A DNA stretch of 64,000 nt from JAIBCC01 sp963763855 (GCA_963763855.1 CAVXPU010000005.1:2790001-2854000); one strand, 5' to 3'; counted from the first letter of the stretch, positions 28,447-38,469 are shown. Notes: generated from the letters alone by a model not told the origin. Numbers and translations are program-made.

Positions 28447-29829
28447 CTATAAATTGAAGTTAAAACTAACGAAACCTAACGCTTTAACGGCTTGTCCGTC
28501 TCGCACAAATGGTTTGAATTTCCACTTTTTAAGTGCGTCAACGGCTGCTCGCTGCAACATCGAAGGACCGCTGGTTTTCTGAACTTCAGCAATCGAACCG
28601 TCTTCATTTATGACAACTTCGATTTTTACAGTTCCCGTCATTCGCATTGTTTTCGCGGCTGGCGGATAAGTTGGAGCAACTTTTGCAGTCGCAAATTCGA
28701 TTAAAGAACCCATCTGCAAAGGCGAGTCATCTTTAACTACGTTTGCTTGAGTTGTCTTCGTTTCAGGATTCGTCTTCGGTTCATCCTTCGGAGTGCCGAC
28801 AATTCTTGTTTCTCTCCCATCACTAACAGGAGCCGAATTAGTCTGAGCTTGAGCAACCTTTTCCAAGGCAACTTTTTCTTCATCCTTCGGTATCTCGATC
28901 ACCGTTTTCTTTTGAATTGGCTCAGGATTTGTAATCGTTGGCGGCTGAATAATTGGAACTTCTTCCTTTTTCGCCACCGTTTGATTTAAGGGTGGTTCTT
29001 CTTTCTTTGCAACTGTTTGATTAACCGGCGTTTCTTCTTTTTTCGCAACTATTTGATTATTTACCGAAATCACTTTGGTCGGCGGAGCTTCGGGCGACAT
29101 GGTAATAATCGGAGTAGAATTTGTCGCTAAAGTCTTGTTTGCATCAATTGTTGAAGGCGGATCGTCATTTACCGAATTGATAACTGTCGTCCGAGTAGCC
29201 ATCATTTTCTCGCGGGCATCGGCAACTTCATCTTTCCAGCGTCTGGCATCATATTCATCGCGTCCAAGATTGCCGCGAGCAGTTCCCGCTTCTTCCAAAA
29301 GTGCCATCGAATCAGCCGTCAACTTTTTGTTTTCGCTCAAAGTTTTTGACTGCGTAATAACTGTTTCCACGGTTTCACGCATTTTTTCAACATCGGCGAC
29401 AGCTTCGCTTGGTAAATTTCTATCCGAAATGCTCAAACCAAGCGATTTATATCGATCAAGCTGATTTTTCGCACTTCTCACAATCTGTCCAGCGACTGCA
29501 AAATAATTTGAATTAGGTTTATTAGCTTTTTGAGCGGTGTAAATCTCTGTTAGAAGAGATTGAGCTCTTTTGTAATCGAGTTGTTCCAGATAGCAATTCA
29601 TCAGCATCACCTGAACAACCCCATTTACGGTAGAATCATTGGTCTCGCGTTTGATCCCTTCTAATTCATATATGGCGGCGGCGTAATTTTTAATCGCAAC
29701 AAAAGCTTTCGCTTTGGAAATTCGCGACCTCATTACATCGGCAGAAGTGGGGTTTTGTGCAAATACTCCTAAAACTAAAAGTAAAACCAAACTGAAACTA
29801 GCACTAAGCCTTCTGACGTTTAGCGGCAT
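28447..29829 (-). CDS. TonB-family protein (energy-transducer C-terminal domain)
   Basis: 460 aa. N-terminal signal or anchor: LSASFSLVLLLVLGVFAQNP. Residues 30-210 are helical and TPR-like (AAIYELEGIKRE, LLTEIYTAQKAN). A low-complexity linker has three tandem copies of about 11 residues ending VAKKEE plus Pro/Val. The C-terminal 75 residues are a TonB domain: YPPAAKTMRMTGTVKIEVVINEDGSIAEVQKTSGP...ALKKWKFKPF. TonB C-domains contact outer-membrane receptors. Here the N-terminus looks like a cleaved signal rather than the usual long anchor, so the protein may be periplasmic and not couple to ExbBD. No ExbB/ExbD lies nearby. Confidence 0.82.
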   Translation of the reverse strand: MPLNVRRLSASFSLVLLLVLGVFAQNPTSADVMRSRISKAKAFVAIKNYAAAIYELEGIKRETNDSTVNGVVQVMLMNCYLEQLDYKRAQSLLTEIYTAQKANKPNSNYFAVAGQIVRSAKNQLDRYKSLGLSISDRNLPSEAVADVEKMRETVETVITQSKTLSENKKLTADSMALLEEAGTARGNLGRDEYDARRWKDEVADAREKMMATRTTVINSVNDDPPSTIDANKTLATNSTPIITMSPEAPPTKVISVNNQIVAKKEETPVNQTVAKKEEPPLNQTVAKKEEVPIIQPPTITNPEPIQKKTVIEIPKDEEKVALEKVAQAQTNSAPVSDGRETRIVGTPKDEPKTNPETKTTQANVVKDDSPLQMGSLIEFATAKVAPTYPPAAKTMRMTGTVKIEVVINEDGSIAEVQKTSGPSMLQRAAVDALKKWKFKPFVRDGQAVKALGFVSFNFNL

Positions 29830-29982
29830 TTAAAGTCTCCTCCTTTAATAAAACATGGAATTGATTGTTTTTTCCGCAAAGATTCAATTTGGGGGTGAAT
29901 CTCACCGTTTAAAACCGACAAAATAATTTAGTTAAATTTTATTTTATTCACTTTTACGCAAATAATCTAAACTCTCACTTGC

Positions 29983-31396
29983 TTATTTAGTTAAACTATT
30001 GATGATTTTCTGGCGGAAAACGTTTGCATCTTTCTTTATAACAGTTTCTTGTAGTGTAAGCAAATTTCTTTGATACATAATTATCTTTCCATTGATGATC
30101 ACCGTTTCAACATCACTGGCTTTCGTCGAATAAACCAATGCAGAATAGACATTAAACATCGGTGTTTGATGCAATGAATCCATATCGACGATCGCAATAT
30201 CCGCCAATTTCCCGAACTCAATCGACCCAATTTTATCTTCCAAATGCAAAGCTCTGGCACCGCCAATCGTCGCCATTTCAAATACTTCTTTCGCTGAAAC
30301 AACCTTAGGATCGCCCGAAAAAGCTTTGTGTAACTTGGCAGCCGTGTCCATTTCTTCCCACATGCTCAAATCATTATTTGAAGCCGCTCCGTCAGTGCCT
30401 AAACCAAGTCTTAATCCGCTTTTTAGCATCTGAGGAATTGGAGCCACACCTGCCGCTAACTTCATATTTGATTGCGGATTATGAGCCACGCCAACGCCTC
30501 GGTTTTTCAAGATTTCAATCTCGGCATGCATTTGCCTGAATAACATGAGCCGCGATGGTTTTATCACTCAAAAACCCGATTTTGTCGGCATATTCGATCG
30601 GTCGCAGACCTTTATGTTTTTGTTGGATAAATTCAGTTTCAGAGTTTGCTTCGGCAAGATGAATGATTAACGGGGCGTTTAATTTATCGGATAATTTGCG
30701 GGTCTCGAGCAGATGTTCCTTTGAAACGGTATATGGTGCGTGCGGAGCAATCGCCGGAATGATTAGCGAATTTCCTTGCCATTTTTTAACAAATTTTTCG
30801 GTATAAACCAATGCATCGGCAAAAGTTTTGTTATCAGGTGCGGGAAAATCAATCAGCGTTTCTCCCAAAACCCCGCGAACTCCGGCTTTGGCAGTTTCAT
30901 CAGCGATTGCATCTTCAAAATAATACATATCGCAATAAGTTGTGGTGCCGCCTTTGATTAATTCGGCAAGCCCAAGCCGCGTTCCAATCCGAACAAATTC
31001 TTCATTAACATTTTTAGCCTCTGCAGGGAAAATATATTTGGTGAGCCATTCTTGCAAGTCTAAATCATCGGCGATCCCGCGAAATAAACCCATCGGAATA
31101 TGAGTATGCGTATTGATCAAACCCGGGATTATGACTTTGCCTTTCGCGTTAATCGTCCGTTTTGGTCTAATATTCGAACGCAGTGTTTTGCCATCGCCGA
31201 CATATACAATCTTCCCTTCGCGAATAGCAATTATGCCATTTTCAATAACCTGCCGCGAGTCGTTCATTGTGACGATCGTCCCGCCGACTATCATTAAATC
31301 ATAAGAAATATGTGCTTTTTTCTGAGCGGAAATTGACTGCGGATTAACTAGTAGAAGGAACAAAAATGCGAATATAAATATTTTCAACTTTTCCAT
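29983..31396 (-). CDS. Exported metal-dependent amidohydrolase (nucleobase/SAH deaminase-like), one frameshift
   Basis: Start at ATG 31396, giving a signal peptide MEKLKIFIFAFLFLLLVNPQSISAQ. The N-terminal piece has the metal motif LINTHTHIPMGLFRGIADD, GGTTTYCDMYYFED and a third-ligand region HLAEANSETEF. The second piece in another frame has VGVAHNPQSNMKLAAGVAPI, LGLGTDGAASNNDLSMWEEM and the closing ADIAIVDMDSLHQTPMFNVYSALVYS. This is the MtaD/TrzN/guanine-deaminase type. The pieces join near 30530 (HVIQ to MHAEIEIL) with one extra base. About 470 residues when joined. Export of a deaminase next to nucleoside salvage genes suggests processing of external nucleobases or nucleosides; this is inference. 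Confidence 0.82.
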
Positions 31397-31438
31397 AGCT
31401 GAATTTACTACAAAATTGTGGGAAAAAGCAAAGGAAAA

Positions 31439-31561
31439 TTCACCGCAGAGACGCAGAGAACACAAGGTATTTGATGAAATCAATCATCAGGAATTAATTT
31501 TTCTGAATTTTGTGATAGTGATTTGATTTTTTCTCCGTGACCTCTGTGACTCGGTGGTGAA
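31439..31561. repeat. Imperfect inverted-repeat element (CACCGCAGAGACGCAGAG type)
   Basis: It begins TTCACCGCAGAGACGCAGAG (31439-31458) and ends CCTCTGTGACTCGGTGGTGAA (about 31541-31561), an imperfect inverted repeat with about 80 bp between. It codes for nothing and fills the gap between the cytidine deaminase stop and the amidohydrolase start. I recognise the left end as a motif often seen dispersed in environmental genomes; copy number here is one. Confidence 0.55.
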
Positions 31562-31563
31562 TA

Positions 31564-31956
31564 CTATTTTAAGAATTTCGAATCAAAAGCCCTCGGTAAA
31601 AGTTCCTTCATCTGCACAATTTCCGACTTGCCTTTCAGGTTAGATAAAATCACGGGAATGTCCCCGCAAAACTCCCAAATTATCTGCCGACAAACTCCGC
31701 ATGGCGGCGTAAGCTCTTCGGTATCAACGGTTACGGCAATTTTTACAAAGTTCTTTTTGCCTTCGGAAATCGCTTTCCAAATCGCTACTCTTTCCGCACA
31801 AACCGTTAAACCATAGCTGGCTGATTCGATATTACAACCGATAAATATTTCACCATCAGCAGTTTCGAGTGCCGCTCCGACCTTGAAATTTGAGTATGGT
31901 GCAAAGGCTCGCTCTCGGGCTTCTTCGGCTGATTCGATAAGTTTTTCGTTATTCAT
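31564..31956 (-). CDS. cdd: Cytidine deaminase
   Basis: 130 aa, full length for the homotetrameric enzyme. Zinc site: Cys53 and catalytic Glu55 in TVCAERVAIW, and Cys86 and Cys89 in PPCGVCRQ. The substrate-binding segment CNIESASYGLTVCAER is present. It converts cytidine and deoxycytidine to uridine and deoxyuridine. Its first codons overlap the end of the uridine kinase gene by 8 bp, so the two are translated together. With udk and punA it forms a nucleoside salvage operon. Confidence 0.95.
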   Translation of the reverse strand: MNNEKLIESAEEARERAFAPYSNFKVGAALETADGEIFIGCNIESASYGLTVCAERVAIWKAISEGKKNFVKIAVTVDTEELTPPCGVCRQIIWEFCGDIPVILSNLKGKSEIVQMKELLPRAFDSKFLK

Positions 31957-32608
31957 TTTTATCTTGATGTTGGAAACCTTTTCCGCTGGTTTGTAAAAGT
32001 TGTTTGCTTAATTCTTCTCGGATCTTGCTGCACAAAAATTCGATACCGATGTCGGTATTTCCACCTTCGGGAATGATAATATCGGCACTTCGTTTTGATG
32101 GTTCAACAAATTCAAAGTGCATCGGGCGAACGGTTGCAAAGTATTGAGCTATAACGGATTCTACAGTCCGTCCACGTTCGACAATGTCTCGCCGCAAACG
32201 CCTGATAAACCGAATATCGTCCGGTGTTTCAACAAAAACTCTAACGTCCAAAATGTCTAAAAGCCTTGGTTCCGCAAAGATTAAAATGCCTTCCAGAATT
32301 ATCACCGGTTTCGCCGGAATATGTTCAGTTTGATTGGTGCGAGTGTGAGTTTTGTAGTCGTAAATCGGCATCTCAATATCCTCCCCTTGCTTGAGCCGCC
32401 TGAGATGATTTACGAGCATTCCATTATCAAATGCATCGAGATGATCGAAATTTGCCTGCCGACGCTCGTCTAAAGGCATATCCGCCAAGTTTCGGTAATA
32501 CGAATCTTGCTCGACTAAAATTACATTTTCCCTTCCGACCGATTGCACGATTCGCCGTGCAATCGTAGTTTTACCCGAGCCAGTTCCACCGCAAATTCCT
32601 ATTATCAT
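31949..32608 (-). CDS. udk: Uridine kinase
   Basis: 219 aa from the ATG at 32608 (MIIGICGGTGSGKTTIARRI), which puts the Walker A loop at residues 7-14 as in other Udk proteins; the in-frame start at 32668 adds 20 residues of no similarity. Further motifs: DSYYRNLADMPLDERRQANFDHLDAFD, MPIYDYKTHTR (substrate binding) and VIILEGILIFAEPRL (Walker B-like). It phosphorylates uridine and cytidine using a nucleoside triphosphate. It lies 71 bp after punA and overlaps cdd. Confidence 0.95.
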   Translation of the reverse strand: MIIGICGGTGSGKTTIARRIVQSVGRENVILVEQDSYYRNLADMPLDERRQANFDHLDAFDNGMLVNHLRRLKQGEDIEMPIYDYKTHTRTNQTEHIPAKPVIILEGILIFAEPRLLDILDVRVFVETPDDIRFIRRLRRDIVERGRTVESVIAQYFATVRPMHFEFVEPSKRSADIIIPEGGNTDIGIEFLCSKIREELSKQLLQTSGKGFQHQDKNE

Positions 32609-32679
32609 TGTTTTCTGGTTTTTGGTTTTTGGCTTTTGGTATTTGGCCCTACAAAAACCAAAGACCAACCCCCCAAAAC

Positions 32680-33537
32680 CTAATTAATTCTATTGATTAT
32701 TCGTTTGAGTAATTCTTTGAAAATTCCCGCCACTTTGTTGCCGATTTCCATCACTTCTTCGTGATTTATGGCTTCTTCCGTCATGCCCGCCGCCATATTT
32801 GTGATACATGAAATCCCCAAAACCCGCATCCCAAAATGACGTGCCGCGATGGCTTCTGGAACGGTTGACATTCCAACGGCGTCCGCCCCAAGCATTCGAA
32901 ACATGCGAATTTCCGCGGGAGTTTCATAGGTTGGACCCGATAAGGCACAATAAACACCACGCCGCAATATCTGCCGAACCGATTTCTCGATTCCCTGCTC
33001 AAAACGCTCTTGCATGATTTCTTTCGCCATTTTGTCGGCAATTTGCTGGAATTCTATGTCATAAACCTGACTCATTTCCGGAAAGCGAACTCCAAATCGA
33101 TCATCATTCGCCCCACGCAGAGGATTCACGCCCATCAAATTAATGTGATCGCGAAGAAGCATCAAAGTTCCCGCTTTCATGCTCGTATGTAAGCTTCCGG
33201 CTGCATTCGTTAAAATCACATTTTTTGCACCAAGCAAACCAAATGTCCGCATCGGAAACATCACTTGCTGCATTTCATAACCTTCGTAATAGTGAAAACG
33301 ACCTTGCTGAACGGCAATTGAAATTCCGCCTAATTCACCCAAAACGAGCTGCCCTGCATGACCTTCAACGGTCGAACGGGCAAAATTTGGAATTTCTTCG
33401 AATGGAATCTTAACGGCATTTTCAATATCATCTGCAAAAGCACCAAGTCCGCTGCCCAAAACTACAGCCGTTTCAATTTGTTTACTATATTTTGTGCGAA
33501 TAAACTCCGCCGCAATTTTTGCGTTTTCGTATGTCAT
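32680..33537 (-). CDS. punA: Purine nucleoside phosphorylase (trimeric, PNP/MTAP family)
   Basis: 285 aa. Phosphate-site motifs VVLGSGLGAFADDI and GRFHYYEGYEMQQVMFPMR. Purine-binding region LTNAAGSLHTSMKAGTLMLLRDHINLMG, YCALSGPTYETPAEIRM (Glu) and ADAVGMSTVPEAIAARH, then ITNMAAGM. The Gly-Met-Ser and Asn residues of the trimeric class are present. It phosphorolyses inosine and guanosine (and possibly deoxy forms) to base plus ribose-1-phosphate. It is the first gene of the salvage operon punA-udk-cdd. The two ABC permeases at 61.7-63.8 kb could supply the nucleosides. Confidence 0.94.
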   Translation of the reverse strand: MTYENAKIAAEFIRTKYSKQIETAVVLGSGLGAFADDIENAVKIPFEEIPNFARSTVEGHAGQLVLGELGGISIAVQQGRFHYYEGYEMQQVMFPMRTFGLLGAKNVILTNAAGSLHTSMKAGTLMLLRDHINLMGVNPLRGANDDRFGVRFPEMSQVYDIEFQQIADKMAKEIMQERFEQGIEKSVRQILRRGVYCALSGPTYETPAEIRMFRMLGADAVGMSTVPEAIAARHFGMRVLGISCITNMAAGMTEEAINHEEVMEIGNKVAGIFKELLKRIINRIN

Positions 33538-33597
33538 TTGTTTTTAATATTTAACACATTTATTAGTGAAAAGTGAAAAACTAAAAGCGAAAAATCA

Positions 33598-35374
33598 CTA
33601 TTTCACCCATTCATCCGCTATTTGGACGTCAACTTTAATAGGAACTCTCGAAACAAATTCTTCACCCGCCGAAACCATCGCCTTTTCCAATAAGATTGCC
33701 GCTGAATCAGCTTCCGCCGCTTCAACTTCGACGATTATTTCATCATGTACAATATTAACGAGTCTGGCAGATGTTCCCTCGATCGAATCGTGCAAAAGCC
33801 GCAAAGATCGTTTCAAAATATCGGCACTCGTTCCTTGAATCGGCATATTCATACCATTTCTACGAGCCGAAGCGACTTGTCCACCATCATTTTCATCAAA
33901 GCGAAATCGCATCATTCTACCCGAAGCCGTTCGTGCAAGTCTCTCTCTGACAACCTTTTGCCCGGCTTCACGAAGCCAACGGTCAAGACCTCGATAAGTT
34001 CCAAAATAATGCCGCATCATATTTTCCGCTTCTTTTTGACTAACACCCGTCATCAATGCGAAACGCGATGCACCGATTCCGTAAACGACTCCAAAATTTA
34101 GGCGTTTGGCAAATGAACGCTGGTCGGAAGTAACATCTTCTGTTTTGATATTAAAGACTTGTGCGGCAGTCGTCGCGTGAAAATCTTCTCCGGAAACGAA
34201 AGCGTTGATAAAGTTTTCGTCCTCTGAAAAATCAGCCAAAATTCGCAGTTCGATTTGTGAATAATCCGCAATAATTAGTTTTTTTCCAGCCGGAGCGACA
34301 AACGCCCGTCTGATATTCTTCGCCATGCGGAATTTGTTGGAGATTTGGATTTGAGCACGAAAATCTCCCGGTTGGAGCTCCGATTTGTCGAAAATCGGAA
34401 TGGATTCTGCCAGTTTGCGGTTTGATAAATTCAAGAATATTTTCACCAAAACTCGTCAAACCTTTAGCAACGCTTCGATATTCAAGCAATTTCGCGATCA
34501 CCGGATAATCATTCGCAAGCGGCTGCAGCTGCCATCCACGCGTACTTTCGGGCAGAGGAACACCAAGATTTTTCAACGCATCTGAAACTTGAGCTTGCGA
34601 ATCAAGATTGATCTCCGCACGTCCGAAAAGCGACGCTTGGGCAACGCCTGCTGACAGCATATCTTGTAATTCATCGGCAAGTTTTACCTGCATTTTCTTG
34701 ACTTTTTCGAGTTGCTCACGCCACCTTTCCGGATCAAGATAAAAACCGTTTTGCTCCATTACCGCTACCGGCGTAACGCATTCATTCTCAATTTTGGCGA
34801 CTCGATCAAGGTCATCAGTTTTCAATCTTTCCCAAATCTTCTCACGTAAAGGCAGCATCGTTGCGGCATCACGGGCAGCATATTCAATCTGCGATTGCGA
34901 AAGTTCGTTCGCACTCCAATCGCTAACTTGCTGAGATTTATCGAGTTCTTGTCCTAAAAAATAAGCGGCTACTTCGACCAATGAGTGGCGTCTATCCTGA
35001 TCGCCCGCAGAAATCAGCTGGCTGGCAAGCATCGTATCGAAAAATCCGCCAACGCTTACTCCTAAGTGCTGCTTAACCCATTTTCCGTCAAATTTAGCAT
35101 TGTGAGCGACCTTTTCGACATTCGGATTCGCCAAGAGATCGCGTAGAGGAGCAAGCTCGGGCAGCGTTCGCAAATCACCTTTTTCAGCAAATGGCTTGAG
35201 GTCGATCACCTGAGTTTCAGTTCCATTACTTAATTGAACAAGCCGGATATTTCCCGCAAAAGGATCAAGATCAGTCGTTTCCGTATCAAATCCCAAAGAT
35301 TCAAATTGACTGAGTTTCTCACAGGCTTCACGCAGAGTTTCGCCGTCCGTAATTACTTGAAAATAGACTTCCAT
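33598..35374 (-). CDS. Family A DNA polymerase with 3'-5' exonuclease, no 5'-nuclease; one frameshift
   Basis: About 590 aa when joined. The N-terminal exonuclease has ExoI DTET (residues 30-33), ExoII HNAKFDGKW and ExoIII IEYAARDAATM, all intact. The polymerase half in the next frame has motif A DYSQIELRILADFSEDENF, motif B RSFAKRLNFGVVYGIG and motif C VNIVHDEIIVEV. The break is near 34325: NLQQIP should run into MAKNIRRAFVAP, and one extra base prevents this. The usual Pol I 5'-3' nuclease domain is absent from the start, as in some Acidobacteriota and Planctomycetes. It lies 60 bp upstream of punA on the same strand. If the lesion is real, this copy is inactive. Confidence 0.85.
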
Positions 35375-35849
35375 AAATCAAATGGTAATGGGAAATTTGG
35401 AATTGGTAAATGCGGGAGGCAAATAAAAAATGACAAACTGCGAAAAGTCGTTTATACTGATTCCAGTTTGCTTGGAAATTTCGAGTAGGATGACTGAAAG
35501 AATATTTTGTATTTAAGTAGTGCAAACCCAAAGGATTGATAAATTTACAGTAAATTTCAAAGACTTATTTGAAAGAAAATAAACGGGTTATACCATTTTG
35601 CAGTAGGCAGTAGAAGTAAAACGTTTCAAAGTTTGATCACTAAAAAAGTTCGGCTTAAAAAACACCTACACTATCGATTGCAAATGAGTATTAGAGCGAT
35701 AATCCGCTCCTCGTAATTAATAAAAGCGTGAACTTACGCTTTTGAATTATTAAAGAGATTCCTGCGTGATAATAAACAAAAATTCCTTTCCTTTCGGATT
35801 AAGAACCCGAAAATCAAGAAAATCTAGTTAAAAGCCGCGAAATCTGTGC
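35375..35849. other. Intergenic region with two hairpins
   Basis: About 475 bp with no gene. It holds GAGCG/CGCTC (about 35695-35709) and a longer inverted repeat AAAAGCGT (35722-35729) / ACGCTTTT (35736-35743), whose AT-rich flanks (TTAAT/ATTAA) extend the pairing. These could be dispersed hairpin repeats or part of the upstream region of the RNase gene. Confidence 0.5.
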
Positions 35850-35878
35850 TTGACAAGAGCGTTTGTTCAAACTGTAAT
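35850..35878 (+). promoter_or_regulatory. Sigma-70-type promoter of the RNase E/G gene
   Basis: A perfect -35 box TTGACA (35850-35855), a 17-bp spacer and a -10 box TGTAAT (35873-35878). Transcription would begin near 35885, leaving a 5' untranslated region of about 110 nt before the start at 35995, long enough for the 5'-UTR autoregulation known for rne in E. coli. Confidence 0.7.
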
Positions 35879-35994
35879 CAAATCCCTAAAACTTGCCCTT
35901 CCAAATAATTCCAAGCCTGAAATTACACATGAATTTTAGATTGTATTGGCTATAAATTTGCCTGAATTCTAAAAATCCAGACTCTAGGAAAAAT

Positions 35995-38469
35995 ATGTCA
36001 AAAGAAATGATAATCAGCGTCAACGGACGCGAAAAGAAAATTGCCATTCTCGATAATGGTCAGGTTACTGAATTTTATATTGAGCGTGGCGAAGAAGGTT
36101 CGGGCGTTGTTGGGAATATTTACAAAGGGCGAGTACAGAGAGTATTGCCCGGAATGCAATCGGCATTTGTCGAAATCGGCTTGGAAAGAGATGCGTTTTT
36201 ATACGTTTCGGATTTCTTTGATGAAGAAGAAGAAATCGAACGCATTATGGTCGATACTAAATCAAAAAAACCTGCGGAAGAAATTGATCGCGAAGTAACG
36301 GATCAATTGGTGAGAGCTCGTTTGGAACGCGAAAAGCAAATGGAAAAAGCACAGGAACTTGCAGAACCTTTGGCAAATTCTAACGAAATTGCTCCCGAAG
36401 TCATTGAAGTAAAGGGCGAGGTGACGGAAGAAACTCCTGAACCAGAAAATCGAAATAAACGAAATAAAACCCGACGCGGCAGACGTGAACGCGAAGAATT
36501 AAGGCAAGAAGAAGCTCAAACTAAACCCGCCGTTGAAGAAGTTCACGTTCCAATTTTTGAAATGGACGACAATGGATTTGAAAGAATCGTTGACGAAGAC
36601 GAATCAACCGGTGACGCGTTCAAAGATGCCTATATGCAGGAAGCAATTATAGATAAGGTGCGTGCAGTTGAATTCGATATGGAAAGCACCTCAACAGTAG
36701 AGGTAGGCTCAATTATGGACACTGTCGGTTCACAAGGAAGCACTTTCGAAAGAATCGCTGATGAAGACGATAACGCAGAAATTTCAACATCTGCCGACAA
36801 TAAATCGAGAAACAGACGAAATAATAACAACCGTCGCGGTGGAAAAAATAAGCCAACCGAAGCGAGAATAGCCGAGCCTGAAGTTGAAGCAGCTGCACCC
36901 GTTATTGAAGAAGTACAAACTGAAGAAGCGAATTCAGCCGCTGCAAAATCTTCTAAACCTAAGAGACCCGCCCAAAAGAAAGCGGCAAAAGGAAAGCCTA
37001 AGAAAAAAACTGAAGCGAGCATAAAAGAATCGTCTGATCTTTCGGAAATGGCGGTTCGCCGCGGTGGTCGTCGCCGTCGTGGTCCGGGCAATCGTCCGCT
37101 GAATGCTGATGGAACTGAAACCGTAGATGGTGAAGGAGCTGCAGCGGAGCCAGCAGAAGAAACTCCGACGACTACAAACGGCAATGGCTATAAAGGCAAT
37201 TCAGGAAATACAGGTAGAGGACGCCGCGATAACAATCGTGACCGTTCGCAACCGACTATTACTGATTTACTTCGCGAAGGACAAGAAATTTTAGTCCAAA
37301 TCGCGAAAGAACCGATTGCCCGCAAAGGTGCGAGAATAACTTCTCATATCGCTCTGCCGGGACGCTATCTTGTTTATATGCCTACAATTGAACACGTTGG
37401 CGTATCACGCAAAGTTGAATCGGGTAATGAACGAAATCGTCTGCGGACTGCAATCCAACGCATTCGTAATGAAGAAGATGTACCATCCGGCGGCTTTATC
37501 GTAAGAACTGCAGGAATTGGTGTTCCAGAAGAAAATTTGCGTGACGACGCACGTTATTTGGTTCGCACTTGGAAAGATATTAAGAAATCTGCCGATAAAT
37601 CAAAATCACCGGCACTCGTTCACCAAGACTTGGATTTGATCCAAAGAATTCTGCGTGATCAGCTTTCTGAAGAATTTGCGGCAATCCGCGTCGATACCGA
37701 AGAAGAATATCTAAACATCGTAGAATTCATCAATCGAATCCAGCCGAAAATGGTAAATCGCGTAAAACTTTACACTCGTGATGAACCGATTTTGGATGCT
37801 TTTGGAGTCCAAGAGGAAGTTGATAAAGCTTTGAAACCGCGGGTTTGGCTCAAATCGGGCGGATATTTGGTTATCAATCAAACTGAAGCTTTGGTCTCGA
37901 TTGACGTTAACACCGGCAAATTCGTGGGCAAAGGAAACGCGAGACTTGAAGACACGATCACAAAGACAAATATGGAAGCAGTTGACGAAATTGCCCGCCA
38001 GATTCGCCTTCGTGATTTGGGCGGAATTCTCGTACTCGATTTGATCGACATGGAAGATCGTCGCAATCGTCATAAAGTAATGGGAGCTTTGCAGGAAGCT
38101 TTGTCAACCGACAAATCGCCGACTAAAGTGTTATCCTTCAACGACTTCGGGTTGGTAATCATGACCCGTAAACGCGTCAAACAATCACTCGAACGCACGA
38201 TGTGTTCGCCGTGTTCGTATTGCCAAGGTGCCGGATTGGTCAAATCCGCTCAAACAATTTGCTACGAAATTTTGAATGAAGCAAGACATTTGGGCAAAGG
38301 CATGGACGACGTTAGGCAAACAACTTTACGTGTAAATCCAGAGGTTGCAAAAGCCTTACGAAGCACGGAAAGAGAGGTCTTAACAGAGATCGAAGATTAT
38401 CTCGGATCAGTTGATCTAACGAGCGATCCGGCGGTTCATCAAGAACAATTCGATTTTGCTTTTATCTAG
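35995..38469 (+). CDS. rng: RNase E/G family endoribonuclease with a large insertion inside the S1 domain
   Basis: 824 aa. Residues 35-76 are the first half of the S1 domain (GNIYKGRVQRVLPGMQSAFVEIG, AFLYVSDF). The second half resumes at about 420 (TITDLLREGQEILVQIAKEP, RITSHIALPGRYLVYMP). Between lie about 345 residues of low-complexity acidic and Arg/Lys-rich sequence (RRGRREREE, RNRRNNNNRRGGK, RRGGRRRRGPGNRP), probably disordered and RNA- or protein-binding. The catalytic metal site is intact: Asp637 in SIDVNTGKF and Asp682 in VLDLIDMED. The Zn-link is Cys737/Cys740 in MCSPCSYC. It cleaves single-stranded AU-rich RNA and processes rRNA. No C-terminal scaffold follows. A Rho-independent terminator lies 22 bp downstream. 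Confidence 0.93.
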   Translation: MSKEMIISVNGREKKIAILDNGQVTEFYIERGEEGSGVVGNIYKGRVQRVLPGMQSAFVEIGLERDAFLYVSDFFDEEEEIERIMVDTKSKKPAEEIDREVTDQLVRARLEREKQMEKAQELAEPLANSNEIAPEVIEVKGEVTEETPEPENRNKRNKTRRGRREREELRQEEAQTKPAVEEVHVPIFEMDDNGFERIVDEDESTGDAFKDAYMQEAIIDKVRAVEFDMESTSTVEVGSIMDTVGSQGSTFERIADEDDNAEISTSADNKSRNRRNNNNRRGGKNKPTEARIAEPEVEAAAPVIEEVQTEEANSAAAKSSKPKRPAQKKAAKGKPKKKTEASIKESSDLSEMAVRRGGRRRRGPGNRPLNADGTETVDGEGAAAEPAEETPTTTNGNGYKGNSGNTGRGRRDNNRDRSQPTITDLLREGQEILVQIAKEPIARKGARITSHIALPGRYLVYMPTIEHVGVSRKVESGNERNRLRTAIQRIRNEEDVPSGGFIVRTAGIGVPEENLRDDARYLVRTWKDIKKSADKSKSPALVHQDLDLIQRILRDQLSEEFAAIRVDTEEEYLNIVEFINRIQPKMVNRVKLYTRDEPILDAFGVQEEVDKALKPRVWLKSGGYLVINQTEALVSIDVNTGKFVGKGNARLEDTITKTNMEAVDEIARQIRLRDLGGILVLDLIDMEDRRNRHKVMGALQEALSTDKSPTKVLSFNDFGLVIMTRKRVKQSLERTMCSPCSYCQGAGLVKSAQTICYEILNEARHLGKGMDDVRQTTLRVNPEVAKALRSTEREVLTEIEDYLGSVDLTSDPAVHQEQFDFAFI

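Noticed and set aside
36630..37184. A 184-codon minus-strand frame within the RNase gene
   Set aside because: It is the antisense of the low-complexity acidic and basic insertion; its Ser/Arg/Phe-rich composition is a by-product.
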